64,000 nucleotides of DNA, from contig JAUPFL010000001.1 in NCBI GenBank assembly GCA_030562215.1, forward strand, positions 1,910,501 to 1,974,500, given 5' to 3'. Every line of letters starts with the position of its first letter. Positions within the stretch are counted from its first letter, which is position 1. The notes below the pieces were generated by a model. It made no database searches. It saw only the letters and a list, made by a program, of their open reading frames with translations, and was not told where the DNA came from. Position numbers and translations under genes: made by a program. This DNA is from Peribacillus frigoritolerans (GTDB lineage Bacteria; Bacillota; Bacilli; Bacillales; DSM-1321). This document shows positions 51,620-62,021 of this stretch, piece by piece.

Positions 51620-51762
51620 CTTGAAATATTCCGGTGCCTTCAAGGAAAATCTATATAAAAAGGTTCATTATGGTTAAAGGATTGAAACTCCGACATTTAT
51701 GAAGTTGTGTTTTGTCCATGCCCTCGTACATACACATTAGCATAGATGGTAAGAAGGAGGGC

Positions 51763-52624
51763 ATGAACTTGAGGGAACAATTGCAACGCCTTTTACAAGA
51801 AAGGGTGGAGTTTTATACTTCCGATGATCTGGAACGGGGTGAAAGGAAGTTACATTTGAAGAAGGAAATGATGAGGAACCGCGCTGCCGAAATTGTTCGG
51901 GTGAATGCGGCAGGCAAGGTACATTCGAAGAAAAAGGAAGACAGTGATACAGTCCTGACATATCATGTGCATCTGCAATATTTATTGAAACAGGAAGATT
52001 CATTTTATATAGAAGAAGAAATGGAAGAAAGGGAGGCACGGTTTCGAAATGGGTATATAGTGGATGAACGTGAGCTGATTCCCAGCTTTGAATCCGAAGA
52101 GGCACCGCCAAAATGTGATCAGGCGCAGATCGTCTCGCATATAAGTATGATCGAATGAAGGCAGTCCAATATGCCGAGCGTTGGTGGAACGAATTCAATC
52201 CCGCTTATTATAAATTCACTGATGATTGTACGAATTACATTTCACAATGTTTACATGCAGGGGGAATACCTATGTGGGGGCGCCAAATAAAAATAAGGGC
52301 TGGTGGATAAGAGGGAAAAGCTGGAGCTACACATGGACGACGGCCCATTCTTTATATCATCTGCTTAAAGCCGGGAATGCCATCAGGACAAAGCAGGTGG
52401 GGTCGGCAAAAGAATTGAATTTGGGTGATATCCTCTGCATAGACTTCGAAGGGGACGGACGGTTTGATCATAACTTGATCGTGACGGCTAAGGATCAGGA
52501 CGGGATGCCGCTTGTGAATGCACATACGATGAACAGCCGTCACCGGTATTGGACATATGAGGATTCAACCAGATATACACCAAACATCGTTTATAAATTC
52601 TTTGTGATTTTGGATGGAGGGTGA
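51763..52624 (+). CDS. Amidase_6-domain protein (two frame breaks)
   Basis: About 285 residues. The N-terminal 120 residues are charged and helical ([19 protein letters not shown]). The C-terminal amidase domain has the hallmark [38 protein letters not shown] (catalytic Cys) and [10 protein letters not shown] (catalytic His). This domain hydrolyses cell-wall peptides or cofactor precursors, and several such genes in bacilli are expressed in sporulation. Breaks near 52145 and 52275. ATG 51763 is only two bases after AAGGAGG; TTG 51769 is the better-spaced start. No signal peptide. Confidence 0.74.
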
Positions 52625-52691
52625 TTGGTTTTTAGTCTTTTTTGTTTAATGCTATAATTAAGGTGAAGTTCAAACTAGAGGTGAAAATGAA

Positions 52692-53179
52692 GTGTCAATA
52701 CATGTAGTTTTATATCAACCACAGATTCCAGCAAATACAGGAAATATCGCAAGAACATGTGCAGGGACGGATACGTCTTTACATCTCATTCGTCCGCTCG
52801 GTTTCTCGACGGATGACAAACAGCTCAAACGGGCCGGGCTCGATTATTGGGAGAATGTAAAGATTCATTATTATGATTCGTTAGAAGAATTTTTTGAAAG
52901 GAATGCCGGCGGTGAATTTTATTATTTGACGAAATTCGGGAGCAGCCGCATTCCAGCTTCGACTACAGTGACCAAGACAGTGAGATATACTTCATTTTTG
53001 GCCGTGAAACGACGGGTCTCCCGAAAGAGTTGATCCAAGAAAATATGGATCGGTGCCTGCGGATTCCAATGACGGATAAAGTACGTTCCCTTAATCTGTC
53101 GAACACGGCTGCCATCTTGGTTTATGAAGCACTGAGACAGCAAAATTACCGTGAATTGGATTTGAAAACAAAAGGTTGA
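52692..53179 (+). CDS. trmL: tRNA (cytidine(34)-2'-O)-methyltransferase TrmL (one frame break)
   Basis: About 161 residues, SPOUT/TrmH knot family. [53 protein letters not shown] and [28 protein letters not shown] cover the SAM-binding knot. It methylates the wobble base of tRNA-Leu. The frame breaks near 52965; one base joins SSRIPAF to [14 protein letters not shown]. Start GTG 52692 follows AGAGGTG. Confidence 0.92.
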
Positions 53180-53194
53180 GTTTCATCAATTCTA

Positions 53195-53220
53195 TCATCG
53201 GGGCATTTCAGCCCCGATGA
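53195..53220 (+). terminator. Hairpin after trmL
   Basis: TCATCGGGGC and GCCCCGATGA form a perfect 10-bp stem with a 6-base loop, but no T run follows, so it may stabilise the RNA end. Confidence 0.6.
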
Positions 53221-53259
53221 TGGATACTTTACTTTACATATTCTATAGGGGTGGGAGCA

Positions 53260-54008
53260 TTGAATAGCATTATTGAGAAGATTTTAGATCACCGTTCCAT
53301 TCGTTCTTTTGAGGATAAGTTATTGTCTGAGGAGCAAATCAATACGATTGTGGAATGTGCCCAAGCAGCATCGACTTCAAGTTATATTCAAGCGTATTCA
53401 ATCATAGGGGTAACCGATCCGGAAAAGAAAGCCAAGCTTGCTGAAATTGCCGGACCACAGTCATATGTAGAGAAGAATGGACATCTATTCGTCTTTTGCG
53501 CCGATTTATATCGTCAGGATATGGTTTCCGAAATGGAAAACACGGACCTGTCGAATCGATTGAAAGTACCGAGAAATTCATGGTTGCCTGTATTGATGCG
53601 GCCCTTGCGGCACAAAATGCAGCATTGGCGGCAGAATCGATGGATCTTGGCATTTGCTATATAGGCGGGATCCGCAATAATCTCCCGGAAGTGTCAGCGA
53701 TTTTGAATATACCGCATCGAGTTATACCATTATTCGCTCTAGTGGTCGGATATCCGAAAAACCGTTCGGATAAAAAGCCGCGTTTGCCGCTGTCCAATAT
53801 CTATCATGAAAATGGATATCAGGAGGATAAGCAAGAGTTCATCGGACAACTTGAGGGGTATAATGAAACGATTTCCAGTTATTACGAGCTTCGGACTAAA
53901 GGTAAACGAAAAGACACCTGGACCGGACAAATGGCTGGAATGCTTGGAAAGAAAAGCAGGCTGTACATGAAAGATTATGTTGAGAAGCAAGGATTAAAGA
54001 AACATTGA
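53260..54008 (+). CDS. nfrA: NfrA FMN-dependent NADPH oxidase / nitroreductase (one frame break)
   Basis: About 249 residues. MNSIIEKILDHRSIRSFEDK, AQAASTSSYIQAYSIIGVTD, PYVEKNGHLFVFCADLYR-like block, IDAALAAQNAALAAESMDLG and ICYIGGIRNNLPEV follow B. subtilis NfrA. Flavin-dependent enzyme that reduces nitro compounds and FMN with NADPH. The frame breaks near 53560. Start TTG 53260 matches the MNTVIE start of NfrA; GTG 53251 lies within the ribosome site. Expected induced by stress. Confidence 0.88.
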
Positions 54009-54066
54009 TTAATGAAATGGCCTATTAGGAGTATTCTTGCCAAAGTCCTGAGTATGAGCCAAACAG

Positions 54067-54100
54067 TAAAGATCCCGGAAGTGCCCCCGGGGTCTTTATT
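54067..54100 (+). terminator. nfrA terminator
   Basis: TAAAGATCCCGG and CCGGGGTCTTTA pair with a short loop; TT run modest. Confidence 0.75.
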
Positions 54101-54181
54101 GTGTTCATTTGTCAGTCGGTGATACGGATTTGCCCCAAAAATCCTGTCAGGTTTTCTTCTTATATACCCATGAAATTACCA

Positions 54182-54241
54182 TTGACAATATATTTAGATA
54201 GAATTATAGTAATTAAGTAGTGGATAATGATAATCATTTTC
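54182..54241 (+). promoter_or_regulatory. Fur-regulated promoter of the siderophore operon
   Basis: -35 TTGACA (54182-54187), 17-bp spacer, -10 TATAGT (54205-54210). GATAATGATAATCATTTTC (54223-54241) matches the 19-bp Fur box in 18 positions and covers the start region. Confidence 0.88.
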
Positions 54242-54287
54242 ATTTGAGTTTTTACTTACCTATTTTTCAGTAAATGGAGGTTAAAAA

Positions 54288-55149
54288 ATGGTTCGCCTAT
54301 ATACAGAGAATTTGAATATTGGTTATGGTGAACGTTTAATTGTAAAAGATCTCAGTGTGGAAATTCCAGATAAAAAAATTACAACGATCATCGGTTCAAA
54401 TGGGTGTGGGAAATCGACACTTTTGAAAGCGATCACCAGAATCATTCCTAATCAATCAGGTACGGTTGTTTTAGATGGGGTGAATATCTCAAAAGAAAGC
54501 ACTAAGATCCTTGCAAGAAAAATGGCCATACTTCCGCAGACACCCGAGAGTGCAAGCGGATTGACGGTTGGGGAGCTCGTTTCATATGGGCGCTTTCCTA
54601 TCAAAAAGGTTTTGGGCGCCTGACCCAAAAGACTATGATGTTATTGATTGGGCCCTTGAAGTGACCGGCACGAAAGACTTCAAGTTCCGTCCGGTGGATG
54701 CTCTATCGGGAGGTCAGCGCCAGCGTGTTTGGATTGCGATGGCCCTTGCCCAGGAAACGGAAATCATCTTCCTTGATGAGCCGACCACCTATTTGGATAT
54801 GGCGCATCAACTGGAGGTCCTGGAATTATTACAGAGGCTGAATGTAGAACAGGGACGCACAATTGTCATGGTTCTTCATGATTTGAACCAAGCTGCTCGC
54901 TTTGCCGACTATATCATTGCCTTAAAGGACGGGGAAATAGTCAAAGCCGGAGATTGTGAAGAAGTCATCACTCATGAAGTGCTTAAGGAAGTATTCCATA
55001 TTGATGCGGTAATCGGACGAGATCTACGAACGAACAAACCAATGTGCAGTACATACAATTTACTAAAAGGAAATTTACTAAAAGGAGATTTGACAACAAA
55101 TGAAAAAGATGATGATCCCGTTTATACTGCTGTTAGTGTTAATTATTAG
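54288..55149 (+). CDS. Iron-siderophore ABC transporter ATPase (YusV/FecE-like; frame breaks)
   Basis: About 273 residues. Walker [10 protein letters not shown], the Q-loop LPQTPESA, signature [12 protein letters not shown], Walker [13 protein letters not shown] and a His switch in VLHDLNQAA. Typical ATPase of ferric-siderophore importers. Break near 54600. The last frame runs on to 55149, 50 bases into the next gene, but one added A near 55065 would end it at 55103 with an ATGA overlap, which is more likely. A 15-base unit beginning TTACTAAAAGGA is repeated in tandem at 55058-55088. Confidence 0.87.
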
Positions 55150-56019
55150 CGCTTGTGGTAACGAGTCAGCCGAAAAAGAAAAAAGCTCCGATTCCAAAAA
55201 GGAAAAATCAGGTACCATCACATATCAATCTGAAAATGGTCCTGTTGAAGTTCCGGCAGATCCCCAGCGTGTTTTAGTACTATCATCTTTCGCAGGTAAC
55301 GTAATGGCTTTGGATGTTAACCTAGTAGGGGTTGATTCATGGTCTAAAATGAACCCGAATTTTAAAGAGTTAAAAGATGTTGAAGAAGTGACGGACGAAA
55401 ACCTGGAAAAGATCATCGAGTTGAATCCGGATTTAATCATTGGTTTATCCACGATTAAAAATGTCGATAAATTAAAGGAAATTGCTCCAACCGTAACATA
55501 TACATACGGAAAAGTGGACTATTTAACACAGCACGTAGAAATCGGTAAACTTTTGAATAAAGAAAAAGAAGCTCAAGCATGGGTGGATGATTTCAAAAAA
55601 CGGGCAAAAACAACTGGTGATGAAATTAAAGCTAAAATTGGAGAAGATGCTACTGTTTCCGTTTTCGAAAAGTTTGACAAACAGTTCTATGTATACGGTG
55701 ATAATTGGGGCCGTGGAACGGAAATCCTTTATCAAGAAATGAAATTGGGCATGCCTGAAAAGGTAAAAGAAGTGGCGTTGAAAGATGGTTACTTTGCCTT
55801 ATCATTAGAAGTCCTGAAAGACTATGCCGGTGATTATGTGATTTTGAGCAATAACAAAGATCAGGACAATTCATTCCAACAAACTGACACGTTTAAAAAC
55901 ATACCTGCCGTTAAAAATAATAAACTATATGAAGCTGATGCAAAAAATTCTACTTCAATGACCCAATAACATTAGATTACCAATTAGACTTCTTTTCCAA
56001 AAGTTTTCTTGGAAAATAA
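55100..56019 (+). CDS. Siderophore-binding lipoprotein (YfiY-like; one frame break)
   Basis: About 306 residues. Signal peptide ([19 protein letters not shown]) with lipobox ISAC, then a charged linker and an FhuD/FeuA-like binding domain ([47 protein letters not shown]). Near 55937 in an A run the frame breaks; one A gives [20 protein letters not shown], stop at 56019. It captures a ferric siderophore outside the membrane for the permeases downstream. The hydroxamate class (schizokinen-like) is likely by similarity to YfiY; not proven. Confidence 0.86.
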
Positions 56020-56088
56020 TACAGCGAGGGAGAGGGATTCCAATTCCTCTCCTTTTATTCTATAAAAAAAAAGAGATGAGAGAGACAG

Positions 56089-57099
56089 ATGACTAATGAA
56101 AATCAACGTTTCATCCCATTTATAAGTAAACTGATCATAGCGATCTTTGCCTTTATAGGCATGTTCATTATTTCAATGGCATTTGGTGCGGCTGATGTTA
56201 CCGTTAAAGATGTCTGGCAAGCACTGACATCGAACGCTACCGGTGAAAAGATTTCAATCATTCGTGAAATCCGTTTCCCTCGTGAAGTGGGGGCAATCTT
56301 TGTTGGTGCAGCGCTTGCCGTTTCTGGTGCCATCATGCAGGGGATGACCAGGAATCCACTTGCCGATCCGGGGTTGCTTGGATTGACGGCGGGAGCCAAT
56401 GCAGGTCTCGCCATTACTTTGGCATTTATTCCAAATGCTAATAATTTAGGGATCATGATTGCGTGTTTTATAGGTTCCGCTGTCGGGGCAACCATGGTTT
56501 TCGGAATCGGTGCGATGAAAAAGGGAGGATTTTCCCCTTTACGGATCGTATTGGCTGGTGCTGCGGTCTCTGCATTCCTATTTGCCGTTTCGCAAGGGGT
56601 CGGCATATATTTCAAGGTATCAAAAGATGTATCGATGTGGACAGCGGGCGGAAATATCGGAACTTCATGGGAGCAGCTTCGAGTAATCGCTCCGTTCATT
56701 TTAATAGGCATCCTGATCTCCCTTATCTTTTCCAGACAGCTCACCATACTTAGCTTAAGTGAAGAAGTGGCCGTAGGCTTAGGGCAAAAGACAACACAAA
56801 TAAAGGCGGTTCTCTTCGTGGTCATCATTCTCCTGGCAGGGGCTGCTGTTGCACTTGTAGGAAATATGGTGTTCATCGGGTTAATGGTCCCGCATATCGT
56901 TCGGGCTATCGTGGGTACGGATTATCGATTCATCCTCCCAATGTCTGCGATTTTGGGAGCCACTTTCATGCTGCTAGCCGATACGATCGGCCGTACGATC
57001 AATTCTCCATATGAAACACCTGTGGTAGCGGTTGTTGCGATGATAGGTTTACCTTTCTTCCTCCTAATCGTGCGTAAAGGAGGTAAAGCATTTTCATGA
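56089..57099 (+). CDS. Siderophore ABC permease 1 (YfiZ-like)
   Basis: 336 residues, intact, FecCD family, about ten helices. REIRFPREVGAIFVGAALAVSGAIMQGMTRNPLADPGLLG is the family hallmark region; GLMVPHIVRAIVG is the ATPase coupling loop. Follows the binding protein and overlaps the second permease by ATGA (57096-57099). Ribosome site GAGATGAGAGAG. Confidence 0.9.
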   Translation: MTNENQRFIPFISKLIIAIFAFIGMFIISMAFGAADVTVKDVWQALTSNATGEKISIIREIRFPREVGAIFVGAALAVSGAIMQGMTRNPLADPGLLGLTAGANAGLAITLAFIPNANNLGIMIACFIGSAVGATMVFGIGAMKKGGFSPLRIVLAGAAVSAFLFAVSQGVGIYFKVSKDVSMWTAGGNIGTSWEQLRVIAPFILIGILISLIFSRQLTILSLSEEVAVGLGQKTTQIKAVLFVVIILLAGAAVALVGNMVFIGLMVPHIVRAIVGTDYRFILPMSAILGATFMLLADTIGRTINSPYETPVVAVVAMIGLPFFLLIVRKGGKAFS

Positions 57100-58102
57100 T
57101 CCAGTCAGCTTTAGTCAAAAAACAGCGTTGGATAATAGGTGCATTGACTGCACTCATCATCATTACGGTCATTATTGGGACGTGTTCGGGATATTCCAAT
57201 CTTTCTTTAGGGCGACTGTTTCCAACGCTCTTCGGGCATGGGACGTTTAAAGAGGAATTCATATTATTTTCCGTCCGCTTACCGCGAATCATCATCACCC
57301 TTTAGCAGGCATGGCCCTTGCACTGTCGGGAGCCATTCTACAAGGGATCACACGTAATGATTTAGCCGATCCCGGAATCATCGGGATCAACTCAGGAGCA
57401 GGTGTTGCCATTGCCGCTTTCTTTCTGTTTTTCCCTCTTGACGCTGGTTCGTTTGTTTATATGGTTCCGCTTGTCGGTTTTATCGGAGCGTTACTGACGG
57501 CCTGTTTAATATATATCCTCTCATATAAGAGAAAGAGTGGCCTTGAACCCGTTCGGTTAGTGTTGATCGGCGTAGGTTTTTCAATGGCGCTTTCAGGCCT
57601 GATGATTGTCCTTATTTCGTCAGCGGAACGAGCGAAGGTCGATTTCATCGCAAAATGGTTGGCGGGAAATATATGGGGCACGGATTGGCCTTTCATTTGG
57701 GCAATCATTCCATGGTTAATCATCCTCATTCCATTCACTTTATATAAAGCAAATCGTTTGAATCTGCTTGGTTTAAGTGAACCGGTCGCAATTGGGGTCG
57801 GTGTATCGATTGAAAAGGAGCGGATCGTCCTGCTGATCACGGCTGTAGCACTGGCAGCCGCTGCCGTTTCTGTTACAGGCGGAATTGCCTTCATCGGACT
57901 TATGTCCCCGCATATAGCAAAATCCTTGGTAGGACCTCGAAATCAACTATTCATTCCGGTTGCCATTTTAATCGGTGGATGGCTATTGCTGCTTGCCGAT
58001 ACGATCGGCCGTAATATAATTGAACCAGAGGGGATTCCTGCAGGTATCATGGTTGCATTGATCGGTGCTCCTTATTTCATGTATTTATTGTTGAAAAAAT
58101 AA
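57096..58102 (+). CDS. Siderophore ABC permease 2 (YfhA-like; one frame break)
   Basis: About 336 residues, FecCD family. [39 protein letters not shown] and IGLMSPHIAKSLVG (coupling loop) are clear. The break at about 57302 is fixed by one T. With the first permease it forms the membrane channel. Gene order lipoprotein, permease, permease equals yfiY-yfiZ-yfhA of B. subtilis, but here the ATPase gene is added in front, so the importer is complete in one operon. Confidence 0.88.
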
Positions 58103-58110
58103 GAACTTAC

Positions 58111-58147
58111 TAAAATCCCCTGAAATCTTTCTTTCAGGGGATTTTAT
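58111..58147. terminator. Bidirectional terminator
   Basis: TAAAATCCCCTGAAA and TTTCAGGGGATTTTA form a perfect 15-bp stem around TCTTTC. It ends the siderophore operon and faces the convergent glnKL genes. Confidence 0.93.
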
Positions 58148-58217
58148 GCTTTTTGACTGACACTGTAGTTTATTGTTTCAATCATGGATTATCTATATCT
58201 AATTATTTCATCAGGAT

Positions 58218-59133
58218 TCAATCGTTTCGCTTCGAAATAAAATACTTGAATAAACTTTTTGTATTTACTCGGGTAGGTGTAAGAACTATTGCTGTATCAT
58301 TTTGCAGTTCTTTCATCTTTTGGCGAACGACTGTGAAATCAAAAAATTTGGAAGCGTAATTTTCAAACTTCGGATTTGAAAAATCCGTTAAACCGAGCGA
58401 AGCAAAATGATTCAGCGACTGGTTTATCGTTCTGCGTATTCGCTGTTCGGCAGCTTTTATTTCCCGATTGATATCAACCTGCACAGCTGATGTGCCGAGC
58501 TTTTTTGGTGATTTCTACAAAGATATCTTTAAGGGTCGGAAAATGCTGTTTAAAAGTAAAAGTCCGTTCATACATAAATAAATATTGAAGTATTTCCATT
58601 AAATCTTTTGCACCATTTTCTCCAACGATCCCTAATTCCGATAGTAGGAATTCGCCCACTTCTCTTATACTTTTCTCATTGAAATTATTTGATTTATCAA
58701 TTTTTGGCTGTTCAAAATTCAATACACTATTTAAAGAGGCTTGGATATTAGTGATCGATCTTTCTAAATGGATACGTTCCATAACTTTTCGGATAACTGT
58801 TAAGATCTCAATACGATTGATTGGTTTAGTAATATAATAATCGATTCCAAGCGAGTATGCCTCACCAATCAGCTCCTTTGATTCAACCTGTGAAATCATT
58901 ATTATTTTTCCGTTAAATGTACTTTTTATATGACGAAGTGTCTCGATGCCATCCCGGATGGGCATTAATAAATCAATGAATAATATATCAATTTGCTTTA
59001 AATTCAAAATATGTCCTTCTAATAGACTGCCATCTTCGGCTTCCTCCACCACTTCTCCTAAATCTTCGCTCTCTATAATTTGGCTTAAGTTTGAACGTAT
59101 AGCACAATCATCATCTGTTATAAAAAAACGCAT
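58218..59133 (-). CDS. glnL: Response regulator GlnL (one frame break)
   Basis: About 304 residues. Receiver domain: FFITDDDCAIRSNL (acidic pocket), phospho-accepting Asp in IDILFIDLLMPIRDGIE, Lys in YYITKPINRIE. The C-terminal YcbB domain contains INREIKAAEQRIRRTINQSLNHFASLG and FENYASKFFDF, as in B. subtilis GlnL. The break near 58480 is one base. It binds DNA direct repeats TTTTGTN4TTTTGT by published work I recall, and activates glutamine use genes. The last gene of the glnK-glnL unit. Confidence 0.9.
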
Positions 59134-59137
59134 GGAA

Positions 59138-60445
59138 TCATCCTTTCTGGATCAACTTATCAATGGGTAATTTTATTGTAAAAACGGCTCCGTTAAAACT
59201 ATTTTCAAATAGGATATCGCCTCCCAGTTCTTTTACGACCTCTTTTACATATGAGAGTCCAATCCCTGTTGAAGGTGTCCCGAACTGATCATATTTTGAT
59301 GTGAATCCGGGTTTGAATATGACAGTCTGATATTTTTGAGGAATTCCAGGTCCAGTATCAGCCACTTTAAATTCTACATTGTCATGGATTTCAACCAAAC
59401 TTAAACGGACGATTCCCTTTTCTTTAATTGCTTCCACTGCATTAGCGACTAAATTATTGAAAAGGGATAACACGGTATACACATGATAATGTGAATCGTT
59501 TTTTCCTCTAATGAGTATTCAAATTGAATATCCTTTCCTAGTGATAAGGCATATTTTTCATTAATTCGGATAATTAAATGAAAAAGTTCAGCTGCATTCA
59601 TATAATCTTTAAAACTTTCATTAGAGATCAATTTGGAGAGACCAGCAAAAATCCGTTGATTATCTTTCTTGACTTCATGCATTTCACCAGCGATGCGCAA
59701 TGCTTTTTGACTATATGGCTCTGTAAGAACATGAAGCTGTTTTTCCCGTTTTTCTAGTGCTTTTAATTCGCGATACAAATCATACGATTTCTTTGTAATA
59801 TTCTCTGCATTTTTTAATGTTTTTTTAAATGAATCGTTTCCTCGTATAAATTGGAAATGAGCATCAGCATATGTTCATTTTGTTTTCTGATTTGCCTTTC
59901 CCTTGATTGTGCTTCATATAATTTCATCATATTAAAAAAGCTTAAAACGATAAAACTGTGGGCGAATGCAATCATGATCATCTCGTTTAGTGAACCTAAC
60001 GTTATTGTTGTTTCTAATACAATATATTGAAAGACTAATTCTACAGAGTCGGATAATATTTCGATAATGAGACCAATAAATCCAATAATCAAAGAACGGT
60101 TTTGAAAGCGGTTGATTTTCACTAAATGAAAAAGAAAGGAATAAGTGAAATAAAAGAAAAAACTAGGATAATGAATTTCAAAAGCGGATGTCAAGGAAAA
60201 ACTATCGTGCATGAAAAAATCTTTTAGAATTCGAAATGCCACAACCATTGCCCCTGTCAGGGTGCCCGAAAGAATGGCAGGTGTTTTCTGTAGTAATAGT
60301 AAAAAGAAGAAAAGTACAGGCGGACCAAAACTTACCCGAAACGTTTCATTTAAAGGATAAAAACTCAATTCGCCTGCTAATGGCACTGTTAACAACATCA
60401 AAGCAAGGATATTGACCTCTTTTTCATTAACGTACTGAGATTCAA
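59138..60445 (-). CDS. glnK: Sensor histidine kinase GlnK (three frame breaks)
   Basis: About 436 residues. Six N-terminal membrane helices (LALMLLTVPLAGELSFYP onward) and a cytoplasmic DHp/ATPase part: LFNNLVANAVEAIKE (N box), VADTGPGIPQKYQ (G1), GTPSTGIGLSYVKEVV (G2). It lies before glnL with 4 bases between. Starts at TTG 60445 after GGGAGGTGA; adding one A at about 60425 leads MNLSTLMKKEVNILALMLLTV into the known frame. Other breaks near 59815 and 59475. It senses glutamine in B. subtilis. Confidence 0.86.
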
Positions 60446-60634
60446 GTCGTCACCTCCCAATCTGTTTAAAAAATCAGTATACAGTTTCATGGGCTTCAAT
60501 ACAACGCTTACTTTGTTCCTGAATAGAACGGCTTATACTCAATTATGGCAAAACCAATCAGTTTTTCTATCCACAAAAAATGGTAATGGAACATGTAAGA
60601 TGATCACGTTTTTTTAGAGGATTTTTTTTTTAGA

Positions 60635-60650
60635 TTTTGTAGGTTTTCGT
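60635..60650 (+). promoter_or_regulatory. GlnL direct-repeat box
   Basis: TTTTGT-AGGT-TTTCGT agrees at 11 of 12 fixed positions with TTTTGTN4TTTTGT, the GlnL box known to me from B. subtilis. It lies 149 bases before glsA, in the right place for activation. Confidence 0.62.
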
Positions 60651-60697
60651 ATGATTATGTAGTTCCCAATTTAAAATTAACGGTAGATAGAATTTTT

Positions 60698-60712
60698 TGA
60701 AAGCGCTTAACA
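60698..60712 (+). promoter_or_regulatory. cre-like box before glsA
   Basis: TGAAAGCGCTTAACA; the first 11 positions fit cre and the final CA is offset by one base. Possible weak CcpA site. Confidence 0.35.
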
Positions 60713-60798
60713 ATTTTTAGAATATTCATTATTTTTTCATCGAATCTATTACATGTAAGCTTGATGGCATTCGGTAAAACGTTCATATAGAAAATATA

Positions 60799-61822
60799 AT
60801 GATACAACAACTGAAGAGGTGGAAGAATGTGATTGAAGAATTATCGAAAGAGTATGACATTCACGTTAATAGTCAAAGAAAATCCGACTTAGATGAATGG
60901 GTAGCACATTACAGATCCTTTGCTAGTGAAGGACAAACCGCTAATTATATACCTGCATTGAGTAATGCACATTTATCGCAATTGGGCATTACCATACTGG
61001 AGCCGGGTGGAACAATGATCAAGTCAGGGGATTGGGAGGTCCCATTCACGCTGCAAAGTATTTCAAAAGTGCTCAGCTTTATAGCCGCATGTTTGGGTCG
61101 CGGCATTTCTTATGTGTTAGATAGGGTCGATGTGGAACCGACTGGGGATGCTTTCAATTCAATTATTCGTTTAGAAATGCATAAGCCGGGAAAGCCGTTT
61201 AATCCCATGATAAATGCTGGGGCGATTACCGTAGCTTCGCTTCTCCCAGGGGATTCTTCACAAAGGAAATTGGAATTTCTCTATGTGCTATTTGAAAATT
61301 TGTTAGGGAAGCGCCCGACCATCAATGAGGAAGTGTATCAATCCGAGTGGCAAACCTCTCATAGAAATAGAGCTTTAGCTCACTATTTAAAAGAGACGAA
61401 TTATTTGGAATCGGAAGTAGAGGAAGCTTTAGAGGTTTACCTCATGCAATGTTCCATAGAAGTGACAACAGAAGACATAGCCCTGCTTGGACTTATTCTT
61501 GCTCAAGATGGTTACCATCCCGTTCGTAAAGAACAAGTAATCCCTAAAAAAAGTGGCTAAGCTGGCCAAAGCATTAATGCTTACTTGCGGTATGTACAAT
61601 GCTTCGGGGAAATTTGCGGCTTTTATTGGGGTGCCGGCCAAAAGTGGAGTATCTGGCGGGATCATGGCGCTTGTTCCTCCAAGTGCCAGAAGTGGAATGC
61701 CTTTTCAAGATGGATGTGGCATTGGTATTTATGGACCAGCCATTGATGAATATGGGAATAGCGTAGCAGGTAGTTTGTTATTGAAACAAATGGCACAAGA
61801 ATGGGATCTAAGTATTTTCTAA
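60799..61822 (+). CDS. glsA: Glutaminase (one frame break)
   Basis: About 341 residues, serine-dependent beta-lactamase-like fold. The nucleophile motif is LQSISKV (Ser-x-x-Lys); further conserved are DAFNSIIRLE, PFNPMINAGAI, the CSIEVTTEDIALLGLILAQDG block, LMLTCGMYNASGKFA and VPAKSGVSGGIMALVP. It converts glutamine to glutamate and ammonia. The break near 61547 is an extra A in an A run. Start codon ATG 60799 lacks a clear ribosome site, so an upstream start may exist. GlnL likely activates it. Confidence 0.9.
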
Positions 61823-62021
61823 AAGCAGAGAAAATTTGATCATATAAATAAAGCAATATAGGGGACATCCATATATTTTCCTTATCAATTACTAAACTTT
61901 AACAAGAGGTGATGTAAATGCAGCAATTACTTTAAGATGTAATTGGACGCACTAGCACAAATCATTAATCCAGTTACTTTTAAACGTAAAGAATAATTTT
62001 GGAAAGCATGGTGAAAAATGT

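Larger units (their letters stand above)
60446..60798. other. Divergent regulatory region glnK / glsA
   Basis: 353 bases containing the GlnL-type direct repeat and a cre-like box listed separately. No gene seen. Confidence 0.6.

Noticed and set aside
61918..61935. Five-codon frame with ribosome site before the APC permease, as a leader peptide
   Set aside because: No attenuator structure or regulatory codons follow; could be chance.
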